A DNA stretch of 64,000 bases from JBOGFI01 sp050743365 (GCA_050743365.1 JBOGFI010000050.1:23501-87500), one strand, 5' to 3'; shown: positions 55,123 through 63,728, counted from the stretch's first letter. Notes: generated from the letters alone by a model not told the origin. Numbers and translations: made by a program.

Positions 55123-55776
55123 CCGCACCTCGTACGCACACCGGCGCGCGCCGGCAACCATGTGCTCGACCCGCTCGACCGTGGTCCCGGGGAGCACGGT
55201 GCGGATGAACTCGATCTCACTCGTGCAGGCCTGCCCGTAGCGCTGGGCGACGGCCCAGATGGCGCAGTTCTGCTCGACGATGCGGTACACGCCGGGCGAC
55301 ACCTTCTCGTACGCGGCGAGATAGCCGTCTTCGTCGAGGATCCGAGTGAGCTCGGCGACCTTGGCGCCGAGGCCGCGCTTGCGGTCGAGGCGGGTACGGG
55401 CTGCCGTGATGCGGTGCTCCCGCCGCTTGGCGAAGAGATCGTCGAGCATGGCGGGGTCGGTATCGGCGACGTAGCCGAGCAACTCGTTGGTGAGCTCGCC
55501 GTACGCCTTCGGGAACAGGCCGTCGGCCGTCGGTGTGACCGAGTAGACGAGGGTCCGGCGGCCGCGCCGGGGCTCGGGAGCCGGCAGCTCGTCGGCGTCG
55601 ACGAAACCGTCGCGCAACAGCGCGCTCAGGTGCTGGCGGGCACCGCTGACCGTGATCCCGAGCTGCTCGGCGACCTGCTCGGCCGTCGCCTCACCTCGAC
55701 GGCGCACGGCGTACAGCACCGACCGGCGGCCAGTGGGGAGCGTCGTCGTCGCCTCGAGGCGGGGGGGCGAGGTCAC
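55111..55776 (-). CDS. HTH transcriptional regulator with cysteine cluster (SufR-like)
   Basis: A 221-residue protein. A winged HTH spans about residues 15-85 (EATAEQVAEQLGITVSGARQ). The C-terminal domain has NCAIWAVAQRYGQACTSEI then GARRCAYEV and a final SDC, i.e. four Cys spaced like the iron-sulfur ligands of SufR-type repressors. GTG 55776 overlaps the QueA-like gene by four bases. It overlaps ogt by 12 bases at its end. It probably regulates this operon through the palindrome at 57581-57600. Confidence 0.75.
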   Translation of the reverse strand: MTSPPRLEATTTLPTGRRSVLYAVRRRGEATAEQVAEQLGITVSGARQHLSALLRDGFVDADELPAPEPRRGRRTLVYSVTPTADGLFPKAYGELTNELLGYVADTDPAMLDDLFAKRREHRITAARTRLDRKRGLGAKVAELTRILDEDGYLAAYEKVSPGVYRIVEQNCAIWAVAQRYGQACTSEIEFIRTVLPGTTVERVEHMVAGARRCAYEVRSDC

Positions 55777-56840
55777 GGGCGATCCTCGCCGCGCAGGATG
55801 AGGTAGCTGTCGCCGAACTCGTGCCAGCGGTAGCCGAGGTCGAGCGCGGCCCCGTACGCACGCCCGAGCGCATCCCGCCCCGCGAACGCCTCGAGCATCT
55901 GGAGGTGTGACGACGCCGGCTCGTGCCAGCCGGTGAGGAGCCCGTCCACCGACGCCACGGGCGTGTCGTGCGTGACGACCACGTCGGTCCAGCCTCGGCC
56001 GGGGTGCACGACCCCATGCTCGTCGGTGACGGTCGCCAGTGCACGCACCACCGTCGTACCGCCGGCGATCACGCGCCGGCCATGGCGGCGGACGTCGTTG
56101 ACCGTGGTCGCGGTGGTACCGGGCACGCGGTACCGCTCCGGATAGGGCCGTTCCCCGCCTTCGAGCGACGAGACGCCGGCATGGAGGAGCAGCGGCGCGA
56201 TGGCCACGCCCCGCCCCACGAGGTCGGTGACCACCTCGGGCGTGAAGGGACGACTGGCGCTGGGCATCTCGGCGCTGCCCGGTTCCCTCCCGAAGACGGT
56301 CTGGTAGTAGCTCAGCGGCCACTCGCGGGGGACGTGCCGGTACCGGATAGGTCGACCGTGCGCGACCGCGTAGTCGTCGACGGGGAGCGGAAGCTCGAAC
56401 GCGGCGATCCACAGGCGCCTCGAGTCGGAGAAGCGCACCAGCAGCTGCACGCTCCCTCCCGCGAGGAGCTCGATCTCGGTGGGATGCTCCAGCCACGAGG
56501 GCGCGGTGCTACCGCCGTCGGGCCGACGCACCTCGACGAGCCCGACGTCGCCCGGCAGCTCGCCCGAGAGGTGGAGGATGATCGGTTCACCATCGGGGAG
56601 GCGACCGTCGAGCGCGGCCGCGACGGTCGCCGAGGTATTGACCACGAGAAGATCGCCGGCGGTGAGGTGCGTGCCGAGCGCCGCGAAGTGCGAATCGAGG
56701 GGATCGGCGTCGCCCGGGCTCACGAGCAGGCGCACGCCGTCGCGGCGCAGCCCACGGGCTTCGGGCGGCTCGGGCGCCTCGTGCGTGGGGTCGAGCGTGA
56801 AGTCCAGTACTGCTGCGTCGGGTGGTGCGGTCGCGGTCAT
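55773..56840 (-). CDS. QueA-like S-adenosylmethionine:tRNA ribosyltransferase-isomerase paralogue
   Basis: A 355-residue protein with the QueA fold signature: LTAGDLLVVNTSATVAAALD, PFTPEVVTDLVGRGVAIAPL, RVIAGGTTVVRALATV, GLLTGWHEPASSHLQMLEAF and YRWHEFGDSYLIL. Several motif positions differ from true QueA: LLLHAGVSSLE for the TLHVGLGTF loop and PYPERYRVP where QueA has an H-x-E-x-Y. No other queuosine gene is in the window. Its substrate may differ from queuosine tRNA. It is coupled by four-base overlaps to the SDR before and the regulator after. Confidence 0.8.
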   Translation of the reverse strand: MTATAPPDAAVLDFTLDPTHEAPEPPEARGLRRDGVRLLVSPGDADPLDSHFAALGTHLTAGDLLVVNTSATVAAALDGRLPDGEPIILHLSGELPGDVGLVEVRRPDGGSTAPSWLEHPTEIELLAGGSVQLLVRFSDSRRLWIAAFELPLPVDDYAVAHGRPIRYRHVPREWPLSYYQTVFGREPGSAEMPSASRPFTPEVVTDLVGRGVAIAPLLLHAGVSSLEGGERPYPERYRVPGTTATTVNDVRRHGRRVIAGGTTVVRALATVTDEHGVVHPGRGWTDVVVTHDTPVASVDGLLTGWHEPASSHLQMLEAFAGRDALGRAYGAALDLGYRWHEFGDSYLILRGEDRP

Positions 56841-57556
56841 GGGGTCCGCGATCGGGGGCCTACGAGCGCGCGCGCCTCGTAGCGATCGCTCGGTTGAACG
56901 CCGGCGATGAGTGCCAGCAGTCCCGGCACGCTTGCTTCGGGGTCGGGACGATCCGAGATGTCCTCACCGGGGAAGGCGTCCTGGTGCATCTCCGTGCGCA
57001 TGTCGCCGGGATCGACGATCAGCACCCGGAGGTCGGGGCGTTCGACGGCGAGCACGCGGCTGGCGTGGTCGAGCGCGGCCTTGGAGGCGCCGTAGCCGCC
57101 CCACCCTTCGTACGGCTCGACGGCGGCGTCGGACGTGACGTTGACGACCGTCGCTCCCTCGGCGAGCTGGTCGCCGAGCGCCCGCACCAGCGCGATCGGC
57201 GCGACCACGTTCACGTCGAAAATCCGGCGGAACACGTCGGGCTCGAGGTCTCGCAGGGGCGGGAGCGGGCTCTCGCCCAGAGTGCTGGCGTTGTTCACGA
57301 GCAGCCGCGCGCCGCCGAGCCCGGCGGCGGCCCGGGCCAGGGCGCCGCGATGGGCGGGGTCGGTGACGTCACCGGCGATCCCGATCACGTCGGTGTGGGC
57401 CGCCAGGCGCGCCACCGCGGCGTCGAGGCGGTCCCGGCGCCGGGCGTCGACGACGAGGGCCCAACCCTCCCGGGCGAGCGCCTCCCCCAACGCGAGCCCG
57501 AGCCCCTGCGAGGCTCCGGTGACGACGGCGACGGCCTGGTGGTGAAGACCTCCCAT
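56837..57556 (-). CDS. Short-chain dehydrogenase/reductase (SDR)
   Basis: A 239-residue SDR: VVTGASQGLGLALGEAL at the start, LLVNNASTLGE, and YGASKAALDHASRVL with the Tyr-x3-Lys pair. ATG 57556 has an AGGAGG ribosome-binding site. First gene of an operon with the QueA-like and regulator genes. Confidence 0.87.
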   Translation of the reverse strand: MGGLHHQAVAVVTGASQGLGLALGEALAREGWALVVDARRRDRLDAAVARLAAHTDVIGIAGDVTDPAHRGALARAAAGLGGARLLVNNASTLGESPLPPLRDLEPDVFRRIFDVNVVAPIALVRALGDQLAEGATVVNVTSDAAVEPYEGWGGYGASKAALDHASRVLAVERPDLRVLIVDPGDMRTEMHQDAFPGEDISDRPDPEASVPGLLALIAGVQPSDRYEARALVGPRSRTP

Positions 57557-57580
57557 GGCGGACCTCCTGGTTGGCACAAT

Positions 57581-57600
57581 GAACAAGCTAGCACTTGTTC
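57581..57600. promoter_or_regulatory. Palindromic operator candidate upstream of the SDR-QueA-regulator operon
   Basis: GAACAAG (57581-57587) and CTTGTTC (57594-57600) are perfect inverted repeats with a six-base spacer, 25 bases before the SDR start codon and before the divergent EAL gene. The sequence is typical of a dimeric repressor site and may be bound by the regulator at the end of the operon. Confidence 0.65.
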
Positions 57601-57684
57601 TTATTTCCGGGTGGTCCCTCCGCCGAGCCACTGCCGGGCACGGTGGCGCTCAAGCTCCGACGGGGAGTGGTCGAAACCGCTCGC

Positions 57685-58950
57685 ATGCCGCTGCGGTGGC
57701 GCCCCTCGTCGCGACTGGGACTGGTACCGGTCGTCGAGACGCGCCCGCAGCTGCACTCGGGGCTCGCCTGGGGGCAGCGCGCCAGCGGGCGCGTCGCCGG
57801 CGTCACGGCCAGCCTGTCGGCGACGAGCGCGCTCACGGTACTGGCTGTCCTCATCGTGGCGAGCTGGCTTGCCGCGATGGCGGTCGGCGGGGCGGACGTC
57901 GTGCCGCCGCACTGGTTTTACGTCCCGATCGTGTTCGCTGCGATCCGCTTCGGGCCCCTGGGTGCTGCGGGAACCGCGATTGCCTCCACGTTCCTCGCCG
58001 GACCCCTTCTCTCGCCCCAACGACTGACGGATTGGACGACCCGGGGCGCCTTCTTCCTGCTCATCGGCCAGGTCATCGCGCTCTTGGTGCGCGAACCGGC
58101 CACCCGCCGGATCCGCACGCTGCAGGTCCTGCGTACGGAGCGGGCGCTGCGGCACGCACTCGCGGCGGGCGAGCTCGAGGTGCACTACCAGCCGATCGTC
58201 GACATCGGCGGACGGCGCACCCGAATCATCGGCGCCGAGGCACTGCTGCGCTGGCATCACCCCCGCCAGGGGCTGCTCAGCGCCGCGCACTTCATCGACG
58301 CCGCCGAAGAGACCGGGCTGATCCACGAGCTCGGTGACTGGATCTTCACCGAAGTATGCGAACGCATCGCGCAGTGGGAGCCGCTGGCGGGCGACCCGTC
58401 GTTTCTTGCGTTCATCAATCTGTCGGCGCGCCAACTCGTCGACCACGGTCTCGTCGAGCGGATCAGCGACTGCCTCGCGCGCACAGGAGTCGAGCCCGAT
58501 CGCATCTGTCTAGAGATCACCGAGACCGCAGCGATGGACGACATCGCGCAGACCCGAGAGCGCCTGACCGCGCTCCAAGCGCTCGGCGTGCACCTCGCGA
58601 TCGATGACTTCGGAACCGGCTACTCGTCGCTGGCCTACGTGCACGCCCTACCGGTCGACCTCCTCAAGATCGACGGGTCCTTCATCACCCGCGTCACCGA
58701 CGACCCGATCGCAGCGCGGCTCGTCCAGAGCATCGTCGGGATGGCGCACACCATCGGGCTGAAGACCGTCGCGGAGTGGGTCGAGACCCAAGACCAGGCC
58801 GACTTCCTCCGGTCAATCAAATGCGACTACGTGCAGGGCTTCCACATGGGGCAAGTCACACCGCCGGTAGAGGTGACCGCGGCGCTCGAGGCACAGGCGG
58901 CGCGGCGTCGGTCGAGCCGCACACGACGTCAAATGCGCCCCGTCGCATAG
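57685..58950 (+). CDS. Membrane-bound EAL-domain c-di-GMP phosphodiesterase
   Basis: A 421-residue protein. Residues about 45-135 hold three hydrophobic segments (ALTVLAVLIVASWLAAMAV, FYVPIVFAAIRFGPLG, GAFFLLIGQVIALLV). The EAL domain follows (about 155-405) with GAEALLRW, INLSARQL, LEITET, IDDFGTGYSSL, LKIDGSF, VAEWVET and YVQGF, so all metal and catalytic residues are present and it should be active. No GGDEF domain. The start is uncertain: ATG 57685 is used; GTG 57643 is possible, and TTG 57595 would overlap the palindrome. Confidence 0.85.
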   Translation: MPLRWRPSSRLGLVPVVETRPQLHSGLAWGQRASGRVAGVTASLSATSALTVLAVLIVASWLAAMAVGGADVVPPHWFYVPIVFAAIRFGPLGAAGTAIASTFLAGPLLSPQRLTDWTTRGAFFLLIGQVIALLVREPATRRIRTLQVLRTERALRHALAAGELEVHYQPIVDIGGRRTRIIGAEALLRWHHPRQGLLSAAHFIDAAEETGLIHELGDWIFTEVCERIAQWEPLAGDPSFLAFINLSARQLVDHGLVERISDCLARTGVEPDRICLEITETAAMDDIAQTRERLTALQALGVHLAIDDFGTGYSSLAYVHALPVDLLKIDGSFITRVTDDPIAARLVQSIVGMAHTIGLKTVAEWVETQDQADFLRSIKCDYVQGFHMGQVTPPVEVTAALEAQAARRRSSRTRRQMRPVA

Positions 58951-58988
58951 AGCAGGTCGCCTCGCCGAGGCTGTGGGAAGACGCGCAC

Positions 58989-59861
58989 CTAGCGGTGGTC
59001 GAGTTCGAGGGCCGTAGCTGCGAGCGAAAGAGCCTCGAGATGGTCGTCGACGGAGCCGAGCCCGGCTCCCATCGTGTTGACCGACACATGGTTGGCGCCC
59101 GCGGTGCGCCAACGCTCGACGTGGTCGATCAGCTTGTCGACACCGCCGACACCCCAGCTCGCTCGTCCTTCCATGCCCAACGAGGCTGGGTCCCGGCCTG
59201 CATCGATCGACGCTCGCTCGACGATGGCATTGGCCTCTTCGAGCTTGGGGCCCGGAGGCACCAGAGGGAACCATCCGTCACCCAGGCGGCCGGCGCGCCG
59301 GTACGCCGGCGGCGTGGCCGCGCCGAACCAGATCGGGATCGGCCGTTGCACCGGGAGCGGCGCAATGCCGGCGCCGGTAACACGCTCGTTGGGGCCGTGG
59401 TGAGTGACGGTCTGCTCGGTCCAGAACCGTCGCAGCAGACCGACTTGCTCGTCGCTGCGGGCACCTCGATCCGAGAAGTCCTTGCCGAGCGCCTCGTATT
59501 CCACTGCGTTCCAACCCAGGCCAACGCCGAGGCGCAGTCGGCCTTCGCAGAGCAGGTCGACTTCCGCCGCTTGCTTGGCCACCAGGGCCGTCTGACGCTG
59601 GGGAAGGATGATGATGCCGGTCACCAACTCCAGGGAGGTGACCCCGGCGAGGTAGCCGAAGAGCACGAACGGCTCGTGGAAGGTGGTGTGCACGTCGTAG
59701 GGCCCCGCCCAGCCTTGGTGCACGGTCGGGTCGGCACCCAGCACGTGGTCGTAGGCCAACACGTGCGAGAAGCCGAGCTCATCGACTCGCCGGCCATAGG
59801 CGCGCACCGCGCCGACATCGGCGCCGATCTCGGTCTGAGGAAAGACGACGCCGATTCTCAT
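58989..59861 (-). CDS. LLM-class F420-dependent oxidoreductase
   Basis: A 290-residue TIM-barrel flavin/F420 enzyme. MRIGVVFPQTEIGADVGAVR, ILPQRQTALVAKQAAEVDLL, LRLGVGLGWNAVEYEALG, and the late IWFGAATPPAYRRAGRLGDGW are typical of this family. It uses reduced F420 or FMNH2; the substrate is unknown. It is separated by 16 bases from the following methyltransferase gene. Confidence 0.88.
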   Translation of the reverse strand: MRIGVVFPQTEIGADVGAVRAYGRRVDELGFSHVLAYDHVLGADPTVHQGWAGPYDVHTTFHEPFVLFGYLAGVTSLELVTGIIILPQRQTALVAKQAAEVDLLCEGRLRLGVGLGWNAVEYEALGKDFSDRGARSDEQVGLLRRFWTEQTVTHHGPNERVTGAGIAPLPVQRPIPIWFGAATPPAYRRAGRLGDGWFPLVPPGPKLEEANAIVERASIDAGRDPASLGMEGRASWGVGGVDKLIDHVERWRTAGANHVSVNTMGAGLGSVDDHLEALSLAATALELDHR

Positions 59862-59877
59862 GGCCGCGACGAGGGCG

Positions 59878-60726
59878 TCATCGCCGGCTGAGGCGTACGC
59901 CGGTCAGGAAGCCGCCGGTGCAGCCGTCCGGTGCCGGTCGTCCGTACGTGGCGGCGAGGGTCGCGTGGTCGTCGGTCTGGACCTGCCAGCCCTGCCGCCG
60001 CAGCCAGTCCGGCGCGTTTTCGCTCAGGCCGCCCTTCCACAGCGATGTGACTTGGTTCATCGTCGGCAGGGTGCGGGCTCGGGCGAGGAGCGAGTCGTCG
60101 GCGATGCTGTCGCGATCGAACGACAGTTGGCTGCCCGCGCTGGAGAGCTCGCCCACGGTGGTAAGGAGGCGCACCGCGTCGTCGTTCGAGAGGTACGTGA
60201 GCAGCCCCTCCATCAGCCATACCGTGCGACCGCTCGGTTCGAAACCGGCATCAGTCAACTGAGCCGGCCAATCCTCGCGAAGATCGACGGGCAAGGCGGT
60301 GCGTGCGCATCGCGGTGCCGCTCGTCGTCGAGCCAGCACGCGCTCCTTGAACGCGAGCACCTCAGGTAGATCAAGCTCGAAGAGGCGTACACCAGCCGGC
60401 CAGTTCAGCCGGAACGCGCGCGTGTCCAGACCGGCCGCGAGCAGGACCACCTGGCGGCAGCCGGCAGCGCAAGCCGCCAAGAGGTAGTCGTCGTAGAACC
60501 GGGTACGGACGACGACCGCAGAGCTGAACGCAGCCTCCAGCGCGGCGAGTTCACCGTCGCCGGAATGGGTAGGCCCATCGGCGAAGGCCTCCGGGGCCGC
60601 AGCGACGAACTCCTCGGCGTAGGGATCATCGAAGAGCCGATCCGGGCGGAGACTCTCCCGCGCTCGCATCATGGCCGCACCGAGCGCGGTCTCACCGACG
60701 CCACTCAACGACTCACTGGACTTCAT
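59878..60726 (-). CDS. SAM-dependent methyltransferase, TIGR00027 family
   Basis: A 282-residue protein of the leucine-carboxyl-methyltransferase-like group common in actinobacteria. VVVRTRFYDDYLL, QVVLLAAGLDTRAFRL (motif I) and VRLFELDLPEVLAFKE are diagnostic; VWLMEGLLTYLS lies at motif IV. ATG 60726 is the correct start; the long upstream frame crosses the tRNA fragment. It has Arg-rich segments at 115-125. Physiological target unknown. Confidence 0.87.
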   Translation of the reverse strand: MKSSESLSGVGETALGAAMMRARESLRPDRLFDDPYAEEFVAAAPEAFADGPTHSGDGELAALEAAFSSAVVVRTRFYDDYLLAACAAGCRQVVLLAAGLDTRAFRLNWPAGVRLFELDLPEVLAFKERVLARRRAAPRCARTALPVDLREDWPAQLTDAGFEPSGRTVWLMEGLLTYLSNDDAVRLLTTVGELSSAGSQLSFDRDSIADDSLLARARTLPTMNQVTSLWKGGLSENAPDWLRRQGWQVQTDDHATLAATYGRPAPDGCTGGFLTGVRLSRR

Positions 60727-60799
60727 CGCCGACCTCTGGCCACTCTCCCGGCGGCGAAGTGGCCCTGGCCAGAGATACTCCCTGACCAGGGCCAACTTA

Positions 60800-60841
60800 G
60801 TGGCGGGGGGAGGATTTGAACCTCCGACCTTCGGGTTATGA
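60800..60841 (-). tRNA. 3' fragment of a tRNA-Met (CAT)
   Basis: On the reverse strand the sequence reads from an anticodon loop CTCATAA (anticodon CAT at 60837-60839) through the anticodon-stem 3' half CCCGA, a variable loop, a perfect T-arm (GGAGG-TTCAAAT-CCTCC) and an acceptor 3' strand CCCCGCCA. The 5' half is absent: the bases before the loop do not pair. It is therefore not a working tRNA. Such fragments are left when an integrative element uses the tRNA 3' end as attachment site. Confidence 0.7.
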
Positions 60842-61077
60842 GTCACTCCACAGCCATGTTGCGCTGTGTCGGCCAGTGCCAACCGGTGCCGTGACCTGCG
60901 GCGTCGCGCTCCAGGCAAGTCTGCCGAGCCCATGGAATCGCGTCTCGTGACGAACCATCCGTGAGAAGATCCGTTAGGAGCGCAGTCGAGCTCGTCTGGT
61001 GGCAGGCGCGAGTGCCGAGCACCCCCGTCCCGCTGTGTCTGCCTGCTCGCGATCGGTGGGGAGAGCACGATCACGTG

Positions 61078-61917
61078 GTGAGGAGCCCGGCCGGTACGGT
61101 CGGGCTCGTGCCTGCACCGGATTCCCCCGACCCTCGCCGGGTGGGCGCCGAGGCTGTGGGCCGGCTGCGGCGTTCCACCGCGGGGCTGCTCGCTGGTCTG
61201 GTGCAGCGTGATCCCGAGCGGATGGCAAAGGCCGTCGAGCTCGGGTTGGTCCGTCGCGAGTGGCTGGAGCATCCAGGCGAGGAGCCTTTCGCGACCGCGA
61301 GGCCGGTGGAGGTGCTCGAGCGCTGGCTCGAGCGAGCGGTCGAGCAGCGGCCCTCCACGCTCGCGGCGCTCGGCCTCTCGACGATCCAGATCCTGTCGTC
61401 GGGTGCCGAGGACGAAACAGGCGAGGGTGTCCGCGAAACGTTGACGGTTGCCTTCATCGACCTGGAGGGCTTCACCGCGTTCACGGCCAGTGAGGGTGAC
61501 GAGTCGGCCAGCCGACTGCTCGCCGAGCACCAGCGCGTCGTCGGGCCGATCGTGCGCAGCAGGGGCGGCCGGAGCGTGAAGCACCTCGGCGACGGGCTCC
61601 TTCTCACCTTCGTGAACCCCGAGGCAGCCGTCCTGGCCGGCCTCGAGTTGGTCGAGGCGCGGCGTGAGCCGCTCCGACTGCGCGTCGGCCTCCACCTCGG
61701 CGAGGTGCTCGTGATGCTCCACCACGACGTCGTCGGCCACGTCGTGAACGTCGCTGCACGCGTGGCCGAGTCAGCGCGAGGCGGCGATGTACTCGCCACC
61801 GGGGCGGTGCGCGACGCGGTGGGCGGGCTGCCCGGCATGTCCTTCGGCCGACCGCGACGCCGGGCGTTCAAGGGCATTGCCGAGTCCGTCCCCGTCTACC
61901 CCGTTCGTCGCCAGTAA
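61078..61917 (+). CDS. Class III adenylate cyclase
   Basis: A 279-residue cytoplasmic cyclase. The catalytic domain (about 115-265) has VAFIDLEGFTAFTASEGDES (first metal Asp), VKHLGDGLLLTF (substrate Lys and second metal Asp), and DVVGHVVNVAARV, where Asp, Asn and Arg complete the set. All six residues expected for an ATP-specific enzyme are there. The N-terminal ~100 residues contain a helical segment (AEAVGRLRRSTAGLLAGLVQ). Start is one of two adjacent GTG codons (61075 or 61078). It makes cAMP. Confidence 0.85.
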   Translation: MRSPAGTVGLVPAPDSPDPRRVGAEAVGRLRRSTAGLLAGLVQRDPERMAKAVELGLVRREWLEHPGEEPFATARPVEVLERWLERAVEQRPSTLAALGLSTIQILSSGAEDETGEGVRETLTVAFIDLEGFTAFTASEGDESASRLLAEHQRVVGPIVRSRGGRSVKHLGDGLLLTFVNPEAAVLAGLELVEARREPLRLRVGLHLGEVLVMLHHDVVGHVVNVAARVAESARGGDVLATGAVRDAVGGLPGMSFGRPRRRAFKGIAESVPVYPVRRQ

Positions 61918-62174
61918 GTCCCGCCGCGAACGCTGCTACTCGCCGATCAAGCGACAGACGCCGTCTCCCCGGGGCGGAACCCGATCCGGTTCCCGCGCGG
62001 GAGTCGACCTCGGCACCGACCTCATCGAGGTCGGCCCCGGCCCGGGCTTCACGACTGACGTGCCCCAAGACCGGTGTGGACGGCTCACCGCGGTGGAACT
62101 CGACCATGGCCCGCGGCCTCGAAGGAGCAGCCTGGCACCGCAGGTGGGGTCTTGTAAAGTTGCCCTAACCAAAG

Positions 62175-62193
62175 TAAGGTGCGCCTGCCCTCA
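62175..62193. promoter_or_regulatory. Possible iron box (IdeR/DtxR type)
   Basis: The 19 bases match 12 of 19 positions of the actinobacterial IdeR consensus (TAAGGT on the left, CCT in the middle, CCT on the right). They overlap the first start codon of the operon GT2-Bfd-Bfr. The iron-storage genes downstream make this plausible, but the match is partial. Confidence 0.4.
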
Positions 62194-63008
62194 TGACGAC
62201 CACAGTGCGGCCACGTCTCCACCACTCCCGCTCCCGGGTCCCCCGGACGATACGGGGGCCCGACGTCGTGAGCGGGCGGATGCCGGTGGTGCTCTTCCTG
62301 CCCGCCCACAACGAGGAAGCGACGGTCGCGGGTGTGCTCGCCCGGGTGCCCGCCACCGCCGCCGGCCACCCGGTTGTCCCACTGGTGATCGATGACGGTT
62401 CGTCCGACCACACCGCGGCCCGAGCACGCGCCGCCGACGCCGAGGTGGTGTCGTTGGGCCGCCACGCCGGGCTGGGCGCCGCCGTGCGGCGGGGGCTCAC
62501 CGAGACGCTAGGCAGGGACCCGGCGGCGGTCGCGTTTTGTGACGCCGACGGGGAGTACGACCCCCAGGAACTCGAGAGGCTGGTCGCCCCCGTCCTTGCC
62601 GGACGAGCCGACTACGTGGTCGGGTCGCGCTTCGCCGGTCGGATCGAGCGCATGCGACCGCTACGCCGGCTCGGCAACCGGTGCCTGACCCGCCTGCTGT
62701 CGTGGGTGGCGCACCACCCGATCACCGACGGCCAGAGCGGCTACCGGGCGCTGTCGCCGGCGGCAGCCGCGCAGGCCGAGATCGTCCACGACTTCAACTA
62801 CGCCCAGGTACTCACGCTCGACCTGCTCGCCAAAGGCTTCCGATACGCCGAGGTACCCATCACCTACCGGTTTCGCGAGACCGGCCGGTCCTACGTTCGC
62901 ATCCTCCCCTACCTGTGGCACGTCGTCCCCGCCGTGTGGCACGAGCTGAACACCCCCACCCCCAACCGCGACCAGCGGGCCCTTCACACATCGGGGCGAC
63001 GATCGTGA
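62193..63008 (+). CDS. Glycosyltransferase family 2 (DPM1/polyprenyl-phosphate type)
   Basis: A 271-residue GT-A enzyme: VVLFLPAHNEEATVAGVLAR, LVIDDGSSDHT, AVAFCDADGEYDPQELE (DxD metal site) and YVVGSRFAGR with DGQSGYRAL. No membrane helices at the C terminus. ATG 62193 or an internal start near 62281 (MPVVLFLPAHNEE). The stop overlaps the bfd-like gene (GTGA). It would transfer a sugar from a nucleotide donor to a polyprenyl phosphate; its place in an iron operon is unexplained. Confidence 0.85.
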   Translation: MTTTVRPRLHHSRSRVPRTIRGPDVVSGRMPVVLFLPAHNEEATVAGVLARVPATAAGHPVVPLVIDDGSSDHTAARARAADAEVVSLGRHAGLGAAVRRGLTETLGRDPAAVAFCDADGEYDPQELERLVAPVLAGRADYVVGSRFAGRIERMRPLRRLGNRCLTRLLSWVAHHPITDGQSGYRALSPAAAAQAEIVHDFNYAQVLTLDLLAKGFRYAEVPITYRFRETGRSYVRILPYLWHVVPAVWHELNTPTPNRDQRALHTSGRRS

Positions 63009-63217
63009 TCGTCTGCCACTGCCACGCCGTCACCGACCGGGTCGTGCGGGCCGCCATCGAAGCCGGCGCCCACGCCGAGGAACAGCTCGCCCAGCGCTGC
63101 CGGGCGGGCACCGCCTGCGGCGCATGCACACCAGCGCTGCGCCGCCTCCTCGCCGGCCTCGCAGCCTGCAGCACCGACCGCATACGGTCCCCAGCAAAGC
63201 CAAGCGTCGCCACATAG
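63005..63217 (+). CDS. bfd: Bacterioferritin-associated ferredoxin-like [2Fe-2S] protein
   Basis: A 70-residue protein with the Bfd Cys pattern: CHCHAVTDR at residues 4-12 and GTACGACTPALRR near 44-56 (C-x-C and C-x2-C). It delivers electrons to bacterioferritin to release iron. GTG 63005 overlaps the preceding stop. It is followed 37 bases later by bfr. Confidence 0.85.
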   Translation: MIVCHCHAVTDRVVRAAIEAGAHAEEQLAQRCRAGTACGACTPALRRLLAGLAACSTDRIRSPAKPSVAT

Positions 63218-63254
63218 CCTCTTTGGTCGCTCCGATCGGGCTGGAGACACGCTC

Positions 63255-63728
63255 ATGCAGGCCAGCGCACCAGTCATCGACGTGCTCAACGACGTACTCA
63301 CTGCCGAGCTCACGGCGGTCAACCAGTACTTCGCCCACGCCAAGATGTGCGACAACTGGGGCTACCACCGCCTCGCCCACCACAACCGCGAAGAATCCCT
63401 CGGCGAGATGAAAGACGCCGAGCGCCTCATCGAGCGGATCCTCTACCTCGAAAGCGTGCCCAACATGCAACGCCTCGGATCCGTCAGCGTGGGCGAGACC
63501 GTACCCGAGCAACTCGCCCTCGACCTCGAACTCGAAAAGACAGCCATCGCCCGGCTCAACCGCGGCATCGCCACCTGTCTCGCAGAAGGCGACAACGGCA
63601 CCCGCGAACTACTCGAAGCGATCCTCGAAGGCGAAGAACAACACGCCGACTGGCTCCAAACCCAACTCGAACTCATCCGCCAAATCGGCGAGGCCCGCTA
63701 CCTCGCCCAGCAACTCCACTCCGCCTAA
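63255..63728 (+). CDS. bfr: Bacterioferritin
   Basis: A 157-residue four-helix ferritin. Met52 in GEMKDAE is the haem ligand, and the ferroxidase residues Glu18, Glu51, Glu94, Glu127 and His130 line up with the E. coli protein at the same numbers. His54, however, is Asp here. The protein should form a 24-mer that stores iron. ATG 63255 has a GGAGA site. Follows bfd. Confidence 0.9.
   Translation: MQASAPVIDVLNDVLTAELTAVNQYFAHAKMCDNWGYHRLAHHNREESLGEMKDAERLIERILYLESVPNMQRLGSVSVGETVPEQLALDLELEKTAIARLNRGIATCLAEGDNGTRELLEAILEGEEQHADWLQTQLELIRQIGEARYLAQQLHSA

Noticed and set aside
58959..58971. GCCTCG/CGAGGC inverted repeat after the EAL gene
   Set aside because: One-base loop and very GC-rich background; not convincing as a terminator.
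60727..60960. A complete tRNA gene extending past 60841
   Set aside because: The bases beyond the anticodon loop do not pair to form the anticodon stem, D-arm or acceptor stem.
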